Of a stretch of DNA of 64,000 nucleotides, positions 55,624 through 64,000 are shown one piece after another (position 1 is the stretch's first letter; every line of letters starts with the position of its first letter). The position numbers and the translations under genes were made by a program. This DNA comes from Rhodococcus sp. P-2 (GTDB lineage Bacteria > Actinomycetota > Actinomycetes > Mycobacteriales > Mycobacteriaceae), in NCBI RefSeq assembly GCF_016598535.1, contig NZ_CP066779.1, forward strand, positions 2,728,001 through 2,792,000. The letters run 5' to 3'. Under the pieces are notes generated by a model, which saw only the letters and a program-made list of their open reading frames with translations, was not told where the DNA came from and did no database searches.

Positions 55624-56520
55624 ATGCGTGCGAGGCGTCTCGTTGCGGTGTTGTCGGCACTGGCTGCCGCAGTAGTGGTACCGGTTGTCAGTTCTCCCGT
55701 GGCGTCGGCTGATCCCTGCCCCAGCCTGTACGTCGTGGCCATCCCGGGAACGTGGGAGCCCTCGGGCACCAGGCCCGGCGCCGGCATGCTCGCCCCGGTG
55801 ACCAACGGGCTTCCGGGCTCCGTGCGGACCGATTACGTCACCTACTCGGCCACGGCCTTCCCGTGGGAGTCCAACGTCTACGCCAAGTCGAAGCAGCAGG
55901 CAGTCGACAATGCCCGCGGCATGATCGGTGCCATGGCTGCTTCGTGCGGAGACACTCGCTTCGCGATCGTCGGATACAGCCAGGGTGCCGACGCGGCAGG
56001 CGATCTCGCCGCCGAGATCGGAACCGGCATCGGCGTTGTTCCCCCGACTCGCGTCGAGGGCGTCGGTTTGCTGTCCGATCCCCGTCGTTCCGAGTCCGAC
56101 GTCCTGATCGGCCCCGCTGTCGGCGGTAACGGTGCCAGTGGCCCGCGCATCGGTGGATTCGGTTGGCTGTCAGGCAAAACGGTGACGCTGTGCGCGGTCG
56201 GTGACCTGTACTGCTCGACGCCCAAGGATGACTTCGTGATGCGTCTGGCCGGATTCATGGCTCAGGCGTCCGATCCCACTCCGGCCAGTGCGCTCGCGCT
56301 GCGCGACGAAGCCGCCGTGATCGTCAACGATCTGATCACCGCAGGCGGACTCCCCGCTCTGATGGCCCAGCTCGATCCGGGCGCGAACTCGCGGCGCATC
56401 GACCAGTTGGTCGACTTCTACGGCTCACAGGTGCACACCGACTACACGCGTTACGTCGTTGACGGCGCGGGCAATTCGGCGACGTCCTGGCTGCACAACT
56501 GGTTGGCCGGCAAAGCCTGA
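55624..56520 (+). CDS. Secreted cutinase-family esterase
   Basis: 298 aa from the ATG at 55624 (SD GGGGAG). Signal peptide with cleavage at ASA-D near residue 28. Cutinase fold: Ser in IVGYSQGADAAGDLA, Asp in AVGDLYCSTPKDD, and His in VHTDYTRY. The Cys pair CPSL/CGDT and CAVGDLYC probably form the conserved disulfides. Mycobacterial relatives (Cut proteins, culp) hydrolyse lipid esters of envelope or host. Its stop abuts the convergent DUF732 gene. Confidence 0.93.
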   Translation: MRARRLVAVLSALAAAVVVPVVSSPVASADPCPSLYVVAIPGTWEPSGTRPGAGMLAPVTNGLPGSVRTDYVTYSATAFPWESNVYAKSKQQAVDNARGMIGAMAASCGDTRFAIVGYSQGADAAGDLAAEIGTGIGVVPPTRVEGVGLLSDPRRSESDVLIGPAVGGNGASGPRIGGFGWLSGKTVTLCAVGDLYCSTPKDDFVMRLAGFMAQASDPTPASALALRDEAAVIVNDLITAGGLPALMAQLDPGANSRRIDQLVDFYGSQVHTDYTRYVVDGAGNSATSWLHNWLAGKA

Positions 56521-57069
56521 TCAGCAGTACGTCTGCTCTGCGGTGTCGACGTAGATCTCGGCGATGCGCTGCGAGGACATCGGCGTGATCTGCGAGTACA
56601 CCTCGCCGACGGAGTTGAACTCCGCGAGTACGTCGGACCGCGGCATACCGTCGGCAAGAGCCTTGCAGGTGCCGTCGGCGTAGAGGATCTCTGCGGAATC
56701 CATTCCGGCGGGCGGGATCCCGGCCAGACGCAGAGCGGCGATGTACCGCTGTCCCTTCTCGCCCGCGTTCGCGACGATCTCTTCCGGTGAGCGTGCGTCG
56801 ATCGGTGCGTTCGCCGGAGGCGCTACCGGTAGTGACACCGCCGGCGGAGTCGATTCGACGACGCTCGGCGCTGCTTCCGCAGGTGCGGCGAGCGGGCTGG
56901 TCGGCAGCTCGGAAAGCGTACTGGGGGCAGTCGAACTCGACGTCGCCGCAACCGACGTGCTGGTGGCCGCAGAAGTGGATTCCGATGCGTCGCTGTCGGA
57001 TTGGCTGCTGCAGCCGCTGAGGAGTAGGCCCGCTGCCGCGACGCAGAGGACCAGTCTGTTCGTGTTCAT
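56521..57069 (-). CDS. DUF732 lipoprotein
   Basis: 182 aa from the ATG at 57069 (a GTG one codon earlier is possible). Lipobox LLLSGC with lipidated Cys20, then a long Ser/Thr/Ala/Pro linker (about 20-95). The DUF732 domain follows (EKGQRYIAALRLAGIPPAGM ... ADGTCKALADGM ... IYVDTAEQTYC) with its two conserved cysteines. Typical of mycobacteria and relatives, function unknown. Confidence 0.88.
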   Translation of the reverse strand: MNTNRLVLCVAAAGLLLSGCSSQSDSDASESTSAATSTSVAATSSSTAPSTLSELPTSPLAAPAEAAPSVVESTPPAVSLPVAPPANAPIDARSPEEIVANAGEKGQRYIAALRLAGIPPAGMDSAEILYADGTCKALADGMPRSDVLAEFNSVGEVYSQITPMSSQRIAEIYVDTAEQTYC

Positions 57070-57282
57070 CACCCGTGAGTGTTACACACCGTACCGCTTA
57101 GTTTGTCCGTTTTAAGGAAACTCCCTTTTGCCCTGTTTTTAAGTCGAAGTCCTGTGATATACATCTGTTCAGTTGTTACTTGTGAGTAGGAGCACACCGC
57201 AAAGACCTTGTCGGCGGCGGTCGAAACACAAGCAATGACTGCGAGTTTCGTCCCCCATCACATAAACGGCAGGGAGAAATCA

Positions 57283-58155
57283 GTGCAGAAATCTCACAAG
57301 AACGGCAACAGACGTCTCGGCACGCGCGTGGCCGTCATTGCAGGTACCGCAGGTGCGGTCCTCGCGTTCGCGGCGCCGATGGCCTCGGCTCAGGATCCGG
57401 TCGACAATTCGATACCCGGTGCCGCGGTGTGCCCGCCCACGGCCGAATCCTGTGTGTCGGTAGTGGTTCAGAGTGGAACCTTCGACAACAACGGCTTCAA
57501 CCTCCCGATCGGAAAAGGCGACATGATCATCGCCGCCGAGGCCGGCTCCGGTGAAGGTGAGTCCACCGTTCTTCTCCCGCGCGACGACGGACACCACGGT
57601 GTCTACTCCAAGCCGTTGACCGTTCCGGGTGGAGTCCTCGGAATCGACCTGCCGTTCGGCAATCTGTTCGGCCTCGCCGCAGTCACCGCCGAGGTGGAGG
57701 CGACGGCTGCGCCGACCCTCAACGGCATCATCACCGACATGGATCTGAGCATCCCGGTGCGGATGAAGATCAACAACGCGTTCCTCGGTGACAACTGCTA
57801 CCTGGGCTCCGCGGCTGCGCCGGTGAATCTTCGTCTCGCGCCTGACCCGTCGGTGGTACCGACCTACACGGTGCTCCCGGACAATGCGCTGAAGGTGAGC
57901 CCGGTCGGGAACCAGGCAACCGGCTTCGCGCTGCCCGCCGCCAGTGGTTGCGGACCGTTCGGAGTGCTGAACCCGATCGTCAACTGGCGAGCAAAGGTAC
58001 CGGCCACGTCCGGAACCTCGCTCAGCACGATCTCCGACGCCTACCTGTACCCGGGCGGCCTCACCGGTAGCGATCCTCTCGACGATCTCGGTGGCGGAAC
58101 AGGATCCAGCGGTTCCAGTGGCTCGAGCGGTTCGTCCGGAAGCTCCGGTTCCTGA
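57283..58155 (+). CDS. Secreted protein with Ser/Gly repeat tail, unknown function
   Basis: 290 aa from the GTG at 57283 (SD AGGGAGAA). Signal peptide (AVIAGTAGAVLAFAAPMASA, cleavage before QDPVD). The mature part, about 240 residues, is beta-rich (GDMIIAAEAGSGEGESTVLL ... DLSIPVRMKINNAFLGDNCY) with four cysteines likely to form two disulfides. It ends in a run of SSG units (about 275-290). No known family; similar secreted proteins seem common in Rhodococcus. It could be a surface or cell-wall protein. Confidence 0.75.
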   Translation: MQKSHKNGNRRLGTRVAVIAGTAGAVLAFAAPMASAQDPVDNSIPGAAVCPPTAESCVSVVVQSGTFDNNGFNLPIGKGDMIIAAEAGSGEGESTVLLPRDDGHHGVYSKPLTVPGGVLGIDLPFGNLFGLAAVTAEVEATAAPTLNGIITDMDLSIPVRMKINNAFLGDNCYLGSAAAPVNLRLAPDPSVVPTYTVLPDNALKVSPVGNQATGFALPAASGCGPFGVLNPIVNWRAKVPATSGTSLSTISDAYLYPGGLTGSDPLDDLGGGTGSSGSSGSSGSSGSSGS

Positions 58156-58305
58156 AAACTCGGATGCCTTGAAGCAGCGGTGGTGGCGGAATGTCACCAC
58201 CGCTGCGGCGTCCGACCTGTAATAACCTGTGCCTCAGGGTGGGCGAAGGCGGCACTCCATCAGGAGGACCTGCGCGGCCACGAAATCACAGGGGAGTCCT
58301 CAAAC

Positions 58306-59031
58306 ATGTTTCGAGACAGCGTTCTTGCCGGTCCGGTCCTGCGTCGAGGTGTGACGGCGCTGGCAGTTGCAGCCGCGGCCACCATGTTTGTCGGCACCGC
58401 AGCAACGGCGGAGCCGGCAGCAGTTGTCGGTGAGGTGTCCGCGGACTCCATCGCGGCAGCCCGTGCGCAGGCCATCGGAACGACGGTCACCGTCGTGGGA
58501 ACCGCGACTACGCCGTCCGGAGTATTCGAATCCAGCTTCTACGACAAGGGCTTTGGTCTCCAGAGCGGCAATTCGGGCATTTACATCAGCGATCCGAACA
58601 ACTCCGGGATTGCTCTCGGCGATCAGGTTCAGGTCACCGGAGTCCTCGCGGATCAGGAAGGCCTGCTCGTCGTCCGCCCGACTGCCGTCGAGGTAATCGG
58701 CACGACCACCCAGATCAGCCCGGCGCGAGTGCCCCTCAATGCAATCGGTGAGGGCAGCGAAGGTCGTCTCGTGACGGTGTCCGGGATCGTGAGCGGACCC
58801 GTCGTCGACGATCTGCCGTACGGCCACAAGATCCTGGTGTCCGGCGTCGAAGGAAACACCGTCATCTTCGTCAACACCCAGACCGACATCGACGTCGACG
58901 CCATTGCGGTCGGACGCCCGATCACCGTCACCGGTTTCAGCGGCCAGTACGCCAGCACCTACGAGGTTCTTCCCCGTTCGGAAGCCGATGTGCAGCAGGG
59001 TTTCACGGGCAGCCTGAGTTTCGGAAGCTGA
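58306..59031 (+). CDS. Secreted OB-fold-like protein
   Basis: 241 aa from the ATG at 58306 (SD GGGGAG). Signal peptide ending ATAEP near residue 36. The mature part resembles an OB-fold (TTVTVVGTATTPSGVFESSF ... GDQVQVTGVLADQEGLLVV ... GRPITVTGFSGQYASTYEVL), seen in secreted nucleic-acid-binding or nuclease-associated proteins. No catalytic residues evident. Its stop is one base from the convergent SDR gene. Confidence 0.75.
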   Translation: MFRDSVLAGPVLRRGVTALAVAAAATMFVGTAATAEPAAVVGEVSADSIAAARAQAIGTTVTVVGTATTPSGVFESSFYDKGFGLQSGNSGIYISDPNNSGIALGDQVQVTGVLADQEGLLVVRPTAVEVIGTTTQISPARVPLNAIGEGSEGRLVTVSGIVSGPVVDDLPYGHKILVSGVEGNTVIFVNTQTDIDVDAIAVGRPITVTGFSGQYASTYEVLPRSEADVQQGFTGSLSFGS

Positions 59032-59032
59032 T

Positions 59033-59935
59033 CTAGATCTCGAACCGAGCTCCGACGCGCATCGACCCGGGAGACAACCGGCTGATCGTGCGTCCGAGCT
59101 TGGCTTCGACGGTCACGGGCACCACAGCCTTGTTCGTGCGAACTGCTTTCACGATCGCACTGGCCACCCGGTCGGGGGTGAAGTTGCGTTTGCGGTAGAA
59201 GTTGTCGACCTTGGTCTGATTCTCGAGTTGTTCTTCGGCGGTGGTCCCGGCGAACTCGGTGGTCTTGAGAATGTTCGTGTGCACGAGGCCGGGGCAGATG
59301 GTGCTGACGCCGATGCCGTGTGGAAGCAGCTCTGCCCGTAGGCAATCCGAGAGCATGAATACTGCTGCCTTGCTTGTCGAATATGCGGTGAGGGCCTTCT
59401 GGGGTGTGTACGCGGCAGCCGAGGACAGGTTGACGACGTGTCCGCCGGTTCCCCGGTCGATCATCATCGGGGTGAATGCCCGGCAGCCGTAGACAACTCC
59501 CCAGAAATTGATGTCCATGACGCGCTCGAACTGGCGTTGCTCGGTGTCGGCGAACGTCCCTGAGAACCCGATCCCGGCATTGTTGACGACGATGTCCGGC
59601 ACGCCGTGATGCGCCGCGACGGTCTCCGCGAACCGAATCACGGCCTGCTCGTCGGACACGTCCACCTGGTAGGCGTGCGAACCGCCACCGAACACCGCTT
59701 CGGCTCCGCTGGCCTGAGTGGGTGTGTTGATGAGCGCCGCAGTGTCCTGCGCGCTTTCGAGGTTGATGTCGGAGACGACGACGATAGCTCCCTGGGCCGC
59801 GAAGGCGAGGGCCGTTTCACGCCCGATGCCGCTGCCCGCACCGGTGATCACCACCAGCGTGCCGGTGAGATCGCGCAGTCGACGCTGCAACTTCGATCCG
59901 CGTCGCCAGCCGGTGACGTCCTTCAGTAGCCCCAT
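59033..59935 (-). CDS. Short-chain dehydrogenase/reductase
   Basis: 300 aa, ATG with AAAGGG upstream. Classical SDR: cofactor motif TGAGSGIGRE (about 32-41), NNAG (about 118), catalytic Ser in VVNLSSAAAY and YxxxK in AYSTSKAA (about 184-191). The C-terminal VPVTVEAKLGRTISRLSPG region occurs in mycobacterial SDRs that act on lipid or acyl substrates. Substrate unknown. Confidence 0.92.
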   Translation of the reverse strand: MGLLKDVTGWRRGSKLQRRLRDLTGTLVVITGAGSGIGRETALAFAAQGAIVVVSDINLESAQDTAALINTPTQASGAEAVFGGGSHAYQVDVSDEQAVIRFAETVAAHHGVPDIVVNNAGIGFSGTFADTEQRQFERVMDINFWGVVYGCRAFTPMMIDRGTGGHVVNLSSAAAYTPQKALTAYSTSKAAVFMLSDCLRAELLPHGIGVSTICPGLVHTNILKTTEFAGTTAEEQLENQTKVDNFYRKRNFTPDRVASAIVKAVRTNKAVVPVTVEAKLGRTISRLSPGSMRVGARFEI

Positions 59936-60006
59936 TGGTTGCCCTTTTCGTGTGTACGTTTGTGGCGTGCGTCTCTAGCTGACTTCCTCTCTGCGAAAGG
60001 TATCCG

Positions 60007-60297
60007 ATGAGCGAGCTTCGTGTAGTTGCAACCATCCCGGCCAAGTCCGGTTCCGAGGACGACGTCCGATCGGCTCTGACAACTCTCGCGGAGGCGAGTC
60101 GGTCCGAGGACGGCTGTGTGTCGTACGAACTGTTCGAGTCAGCGGCTGCGCCCGGCACCTTCGTCACGATCGAAACTTGGCGCGGGCAAGAGGAGTTGGA
60201 TGCCCATATGCAGTCCCCGCATTTGCAGGCAGCGCTTGCCGCTGCTGGTCCGCTCCTCGACGGCGCTCCGGCGATTCATCCGTTGAAAGGCGCCTGA
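60007..60297 (+). CDS. ABM-domain (antibiotic biosynthesis monooxygenase-like) protein
   Basis: 96 aa, the usual length, ATG with GAAAGG upstream. The ferredoxin-like ABM fold is shown by LRVVATIPAKSGSEDDVRSAL, DGCVSYELFESAAAPGTFV then TIETWRGQEELDAHMQSPH. Such proteins are dimers that oxidise quinones or small phenols, or act as accessory reductases. Divergent from the SDR gene; the pair may share a promoter. Confidence 0.92.
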   Translation: MSELRVVATIPAKSGSEDDVRSALTTLAEASRSEDGCVSYELFESAAAPGTFVTIETWRGQEELDAHMQSPHLQAALAAAGPLLDGAPAIHPLKGA

Positions 60298-60471
60298 ATC
60301 AGCATGAATTCCTGACCTTCGCTAAGGGTCTGACCTGCGAATGTCGCTCGAAAACTGACCAATTGTCGCGCTTCATTCCACTGAGCGGGACCTGCGACTA
60401 ATACCTGTGCCTTAAGTCACAAACTGTCTCGACAATGCTTCACATCACAGTTTCTGACCTGGAGGTTTTGA

Positions 60472-62091
60472 ATGAGTCGCAGTTCTCGGCGCGGTCACCG
60501 CAAGGTTGCCGCCGTCGCGCTGGCAGTCTCCGCCGGCCTGTTCGTCTCGTCGTGCGCTGACAGCGGGAACGGGGGTGGGAGCGGCGACGCACCGGACTCC
60601 GGTTCAGGATTGTCCATCGGCCCGGTCAACGAGCAATCCGGCGAGGGCGACCCGGTCAAGGGCGGCACGCTCACGTTCAGCGGGTACTCCGCCGTCACGA
60701 ATCTCGACCCCGCGAAGACTCAGATCGCCGGTTCGGTCGCCGGTTCGGAGTTGGGCGCGATCTACGACACGCTCCTGCGGTACGACCCGGCGTCCAAGGA
60801 ATTCGTTCCGAAGCTCGCCGAATCGATGGAGCCGAGTTCGGACTTCAAGACATGGACCCTCGAACTGCGCGACGGCGTGAAGTTCAGCGACGGCACCCCG
60901 GTGGATTCGGCGGCCGTCTCGGCGAGCCTCAATCGTTACGTCACCAACAAGGGACCGCAGTCGAGTCTGTACGCGTCGAAGGTCGCGTCGGTAGACACTC
61001 CGGATCCGTCGACGGTCGTCTTCAATCTCGTCGACCCCTGGACCGGTATCGAGTCACTGCTCTCCACCGGTCCCGGCATGATCGTCGCGCCGAGCGCCCA
61101 GCAGGGCGATCAGTTCACCCCGATCGGCGCCGGTGCGTTTACTCTCGAGAAGTTCGCTCCCAACGAGGAATTGATCCTCGACGCTCGGGAGGACTACTTC
61201 GACGGCGCCCCGAACGTGGACAAGCTGCGGTTGATCAGCATCGTCGGTTCGCAGTCCACCACCGAATCGCTCAAGAGCGGCGGCACGGACGTCGCGTACA
61301 TGCGGTCGCTACCGAACGTGCTGGATCTGATCGATTCCGGCTACCCGGGCTTCGTCGACATCCCGTCGCTGTCGTACCTCTCGCTGGTCAACACGGCTCC
61401 CGGTCGTCCCGGTGCCGACGTGCGAGTACGCCAGGCCTTGGCCCTCGCAACCGATCCCGTCGCGCTCGACAACCGACTCAACGAAGGTAAGGGTCTGCCC
61501 GGGCAGGTCATCTTCCAGGACACCTCTCGCTGGCACAACGACGTCGCTCCGATGGGAGTCGACACCGCCAAGGCGAAGCAGCTTCTCGACGAGGCCAAGG
61601 CCGACGGTTTCGACGGCAAGATCACTTACCTGACGCTGCAGGAGAATTCGGCGCAGGCGATGGCTCTGGCTCTGCAGTCGATGGCCAACGCCGTCGGTTT
61701 CGATTTCCAGATCGAGTACGTCAACTCGGTTGCCGACGTCGTCAAGCGTTTGTACGCCGACCGCGACTTCGACATGGCAACAGGTTCCGCCAACCTCGCG
61801 GAAGCCGATCCGTTCGAGCGTCTGTACTCGAACCTCAAGACCGGTGGGCGAAACAACGCCGCGAGTTTCTCCGACCCCGAGATGGATACGCTGCTCGACC
61901 AGCTGGGTGTAGCGACGTCGAACGACGCGAAGATCGAAGTGCTCGCCAAGATTCAGGAGCGCGCCAATGAGGTTGTGCCGTGGCAGGTTTACGGCAACAC
62001 TCCGTGGCTCGGTGTATGGGGACAGAACGTCCACGGCATTCAGCAGAGTCTCGACGGAATCATGTTCTTCGACAAGGCCTGGAAGAACTGA
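60472..62091 (+). CDS. ABC transporter substrate-binding lipoprotein, family 5
   Basis: 539 aa. Lipobox GLFVSSC with lipidated Cys29, then an acidic Gly/Ser linker. SBP_bac_5 fold: GGTLTFSGYSAVTNLDPAK, LAESMEPSSDFKTWTLELRDG, VRVRQALALATDP, and a C-terminal VPWQVYGNTPWLGVWGQNV. These proteins capture peptides, nickel or related solutes for an Opp/Dpp-type importer. No permease or ATPase gene adjoins it, so its partners must lie elsewhere. Ends at a terminator. Confidence 0.93.
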   Translation: MSRSSRRGHRKVAAVALAVSAGLFVSSCADSGNGGGSGDAPDSGSGLSIGPVNEQSGEGDPVKGGTLTFSGYSAVTNLDPAKTQIAGSVAGSELGAIYDTLLRYDPASKEFVPKLAESMEPSSDFKTWTLELRDGVKFSDGTPVDSAAVSASLNRYVTNKGPQSSLYASKVASVDTPDPSTVVFNLVDPWTGIESLLSTGPGMIVAPSAQQGDQFTPIGAGAFTLEKFAPNEELILDAREDYFDGAPNVDKLRLISIVGSQSTTESLKSGGTDVAYMRSLPNVLDLIDSGYPGFVDIPSLSYLSLVNTAPGRPGADVRVRQALALATDPVALDNRLNEGKGLPGQVIFQDTSRWHNDVAPMGVDTAKAKQLLDEAKADGFDGKITYLTLQENSAQAMALALQSMANAVGFDFQIEYVNSVADVVKRLYADRDFDMATGSANLAEADPFERLYSNLKTGGRNNAASFSDPEMDTLLDQLGVATSNDAKIEVLAKIQERANEVVPWQVYGNTPWLGVWGQNVHGIQQSLDGIMFFDKAWKN

Positions 62092-62123
62092 AGGCCTCTG
62101 AAGAACTAGAGAACTGACCAGAC

Positions 62124-62155
62124 CCGAGAAGCGTCCCTGCGGGGACGCTTCTCGG
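62124..62155. terminator. Terminator between the binding protein and transketolase-like genes
   Basis: 14-bp perfect stem CCGAGAAGCGTCCC (62124-62137) / GGGACGCTTCTCGG (62142-62155), loop TGCG. Short T-run; may serve both converging genes. Confidence 0.75.
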
Positions 62156-62174
62156 CATCGGAGAGTGTGATTGG

Positions 62175-64000
62175 TCAAGAAGTGAGATCGAGGGCAGCGC
62201 GGACGATGCTGTCGGAGTCGAGGCCGTGGTACCGGTAGACGTCCTCGAGTGAACCGACCTGACCGAACCGGCTCACTCCGAGCGCAGCACCCGGAACGTT
62301 GTTGATTCCCGTCAGGAACGCGAGGGTGTGCGGGTGTCCGTCGAGAACGGTCACCATCGGCGCGGACCGGCTACTCGGAAAGACCTGATCCAGGATCCAC
62401 GACGGACCGTCCGCGAGGCCGCGCCGAGACTGGAGTGCTTCGAAGAGCAAGCCCGGGCTGGTCACGCACACCACGTCGGCGGAAATGCCCTGCTCGCCGA
62501 GTCTTTCGGCTGCAACCAGCGTTTCGGTGACAGTGGCACCCATGCCGACCAGAGTGACGGCAGGATCAGGGTTGTGTCGCAGTGTGTATGCCCCGGCGAC
62601 CACCTGACGTCGACGGCGTTCTCGCGCAGCCGGATCGGTCGGCACCGCGGCCAGGGCCTGATCGACCGGACGGGTCGACAGACGCAGATACGACGAGCTG
62701 CCGTCGGGGCGGCCGAGGCGTCCGATGCTGTCGAGGAGCGTCCACTCCACGTCGACGGCGAACGCCGGTTCGAAACTGACGCAACCCGGCTGTTCCAGTC
62801 CGATGGAGGGGGTCTTGATCGACTGGTGCGCACCACCTTCGGCAGCCAGGGTCACGCCTGACGGAGTGCCGACCATGATCGACTGTCCACCGGCGTAGAT
62901 GCCGTACGACCACGGTTCGAGAGCCCGCTCGATGAACGGGTCGTACATCACGCCGATGGGGAAGAGCGGCTGGCCCCAGCGACTCCAGGTTGCACCGAGT
63001 TCGCCCATCAGTCCGACCAGGTTGGTCTCGGCGATACCGAGTTCCATGTGCTGCCCGGTGGGCTTCTCACGCCAGTGCATGATCGTTTCGGCATCGTCGG
63101 CAAACCAGTTGTGCCGCTCGTCGGGGGACCACACCCCGACCTTGTTCAACCAGCCTGCCAGGTTCGTGGTGGAACTGACGTCCGGACTCAGTGTGACAAC
63201 ACGTTTCGCGGCGTCCGGCGCTTCGCGGCTGAGGTCGAGCAGCACCCGACCGAGAGCTGCCTGAGTGGTGGACGTGCCGGAGGGAGTGCGGCCGATATCT
63301 TTCGGAACTGCCGGAGGCACCAGGTGCTCCACCTTCGGGCGAGCCAGGCGCCCAGCGGTTTCGGCGCAGATGCGGCCCGACGGGCTGTCGGTCTCGAACC
63401 GTTCCCAGGGCTTCGACGGATTCATGCCGAGTTCCGCCGCCAGGTGCTCGTACTGCTCGATGGTGAGCAGCGACGAGTGGTTCTGCGGATGACCCTGCGT
63501 CGGCAGGCCCCGGCCCTTGATCGTGTACGCGATGATCACGGTGGGACGGGTGTCGTCGATCTGCGCGTACGCCTCTCGCAGGGCGTCGAGGTCGTGGCCA
63601 CCGAGATTGCGGATGGCCGCGAGCACCGTGGCGTCGTCGAGGTCGTTGATCAGCGACGTGATCGCGTCGGCGTCCGCCGCGTCGCCGGGCAGTCTCAGAC
63701 GTACCTCGTCGGCCGTGCATCGCAGCAGACGCTGGTACTCCGGATTGGGCATGTCCAGGATTCGTTCGCGCAACGCGCTGCCGCCTGGCCGGGTGAACAG
63801 TGATTCCAGCAGTGCGCCGAACTTCACGGTGACGACCTGCCAGCCGGCGCCCGAGAACATGCGCTCCAGGCGGGTTGCCGCGATGTTCGGGACCACCCGG
63901 TCCAGTGATTGGCGGTTGAGGTCGACGATCCACACGATCTCACCCAGTTCGGCAACCGAATGATCGAGAACTGCTTCCCACACAGCGCCCTCGTCGAGTT
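62175..64000 (-). CDS. Transketolase / AceE-like thiamine diphosphate enzyme, N-terminus outside window
   Basis: About 608 residues are seen; the frame is open to the end of the window (DEGAVWEA..., with no start needed at 63983), so the true N-terminus lies beyond. Homodimeric pyruvate-dehydrogenase-E1-like layout: ThDP region IVWIVDLNRQSLDRVVPN and TVIIAYTIKGRGLPTQGHPQ, pyrimidine-binding MELGIAETNLVGLMGELG, and a transketolase C-terminal domain (DPAVTLVGMGATVTETLVAA). Related to AceE but with a shorter C-terminus. Could be an alternative pyruvate or keto-acid dehydrogenase E1, or a transketolase-like paralogue. Convergent with the binding-protein gene. Confidence 0.85.
   Translation of the reverse strand, partial: LDEGAVWEAVLDHSVAELGEIVWIVDLNRQSLDRVVPNIAATRLERMFSGAGWQVVTVKFGALLESLFTRPGGSALRERILDMPNPEYQRLLRCTADEVRLRLPGDAADADAITSLINDLDDATVLAAIRNLGGHDLDALREAYAQIDDTRPTVIIAYTIKGRGLPTQGHPQNHSSLLTIEQYEHLAAELGMNPSKPWERFETDSPSGRICAETAGRLARPKVEHLVPPAVPKDIGRTPSGTSTTQAALGRVLLDLSREAPDAAKRVVTLSPDVSSTTNLAGWLNKVGVWSPDERHNWFADDAETIMHWREKPTGQHMELGIAETNLVGLMGELGATWSRWGQPLFPIGVMYDPFIERALEPWSYGIYAGGQSIMVGTPSGVTLAAEGGAHQSIKTPSIGLEQPGCVSFEPAFAVDVEWTLLDSIGRLGRPDGSSSYLRLSTRPVDQALAAVPTDPAARERRRRQVVAGAYTLRHNPDPAVTLVGMGATVTETLVAAERLGEQGISADVVCVTSPGLLFEALQSRRGLADGPSWILDQVFPSSRSAPMVTVLDGHPHTLAFLTGINNVPGAALGVSRFGQVGSLEDVYRYHGLDSDSIVRAALDLTS

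Overview
The window is a chromosomal segment of a high-GC, mycolic-acid actinobacterium, most likely a Rhodococcus. The gene order gyrB-gyrA-DUF3566-tRNA-Ile-DLW39-tRNA-Ala ... cwsA-ppiA ... bPH-crgA-DUF881-trpG-pknB-pknA-pbpA-rodA-pstP-fhaB-fhaA-tRNA-Leu is the origin-proximal order known from Mycobacterium tuberculosis (Rv0005 to Rv0020c). Secreted cutinase-like, DUF732 and LpqH-like proteins fit the same group. All names rest on motif and synteny recognition; no database search was run.

Region 1 (1-31.6 kb) is the conserved origin-proximal core. It holds DNA gyrase, two tRNAs, and the cell-division/cell-wall signalling cluster: CwsA, CrgA, PknA/PknB, PbpA, RodA, PstP, FhaA and FhaB. The minus-strand run fhaA-fhaB-pstP-rodA-pbpA-pknA-pknB is tightly coupled by start/stop overlaps from fhaB onward. 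Lineage-specific insertions interrupt this core: a baeRF-like protein, an alpha/beta hydrolase, a secretory lipase, a rhomboid protease, and a metabolic cassette. The cassette has an LpqH-like lipoprotein, an MFS transporter, a GAF/PucR regulator, a GlcD-type FAD oxidase and a TauD-type dioxygenase. A cluster of DnaA boxes lies at the start of the bPH gene.

Region 2 (about 31.6-47.4 kb), between tRNA-Leu(CAG) and the gltBD side, looks like an accessory island with lower GC by eye. Its left edge is decayed mobile-element-like DNA: a DUF2637 gene with an in-frame stop and a frameshifted TetR regulator. It then carries a giant helicase-nuclease (DUF4011, split SF1 helicase, Vsr/MTES_1575-type nuclease, DUF3320) and a small membrane ORF. 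Next is a four-gene restriction-modification module: McrC-like, McrB-like and D12-class adenine methylase genes in one operon, with a beta-class adenine methylase gene divergent from it. A frameshifted AlbA_2-like gene closes the island. No integrase was found. The two-methylase McrBC arrangement is the best candidate for an unusual system: it resembles LlaJI-type restriction but with two different adenine methylases.

Region 3 (47.4-64 kb) returns to chromosomal housekeeping and envelope genes: a phytoene-desaturase-like oxidoreductase, glutamate synthase gltBD, a cutinase, a DUF732 lipoprotein, two secreted proteins, an SDR, an ABM-domain monooxygenase, an oligopeptide-type ABC binding lipoprotein, and a transketolase/AceE-like enzyme cut by the window end.
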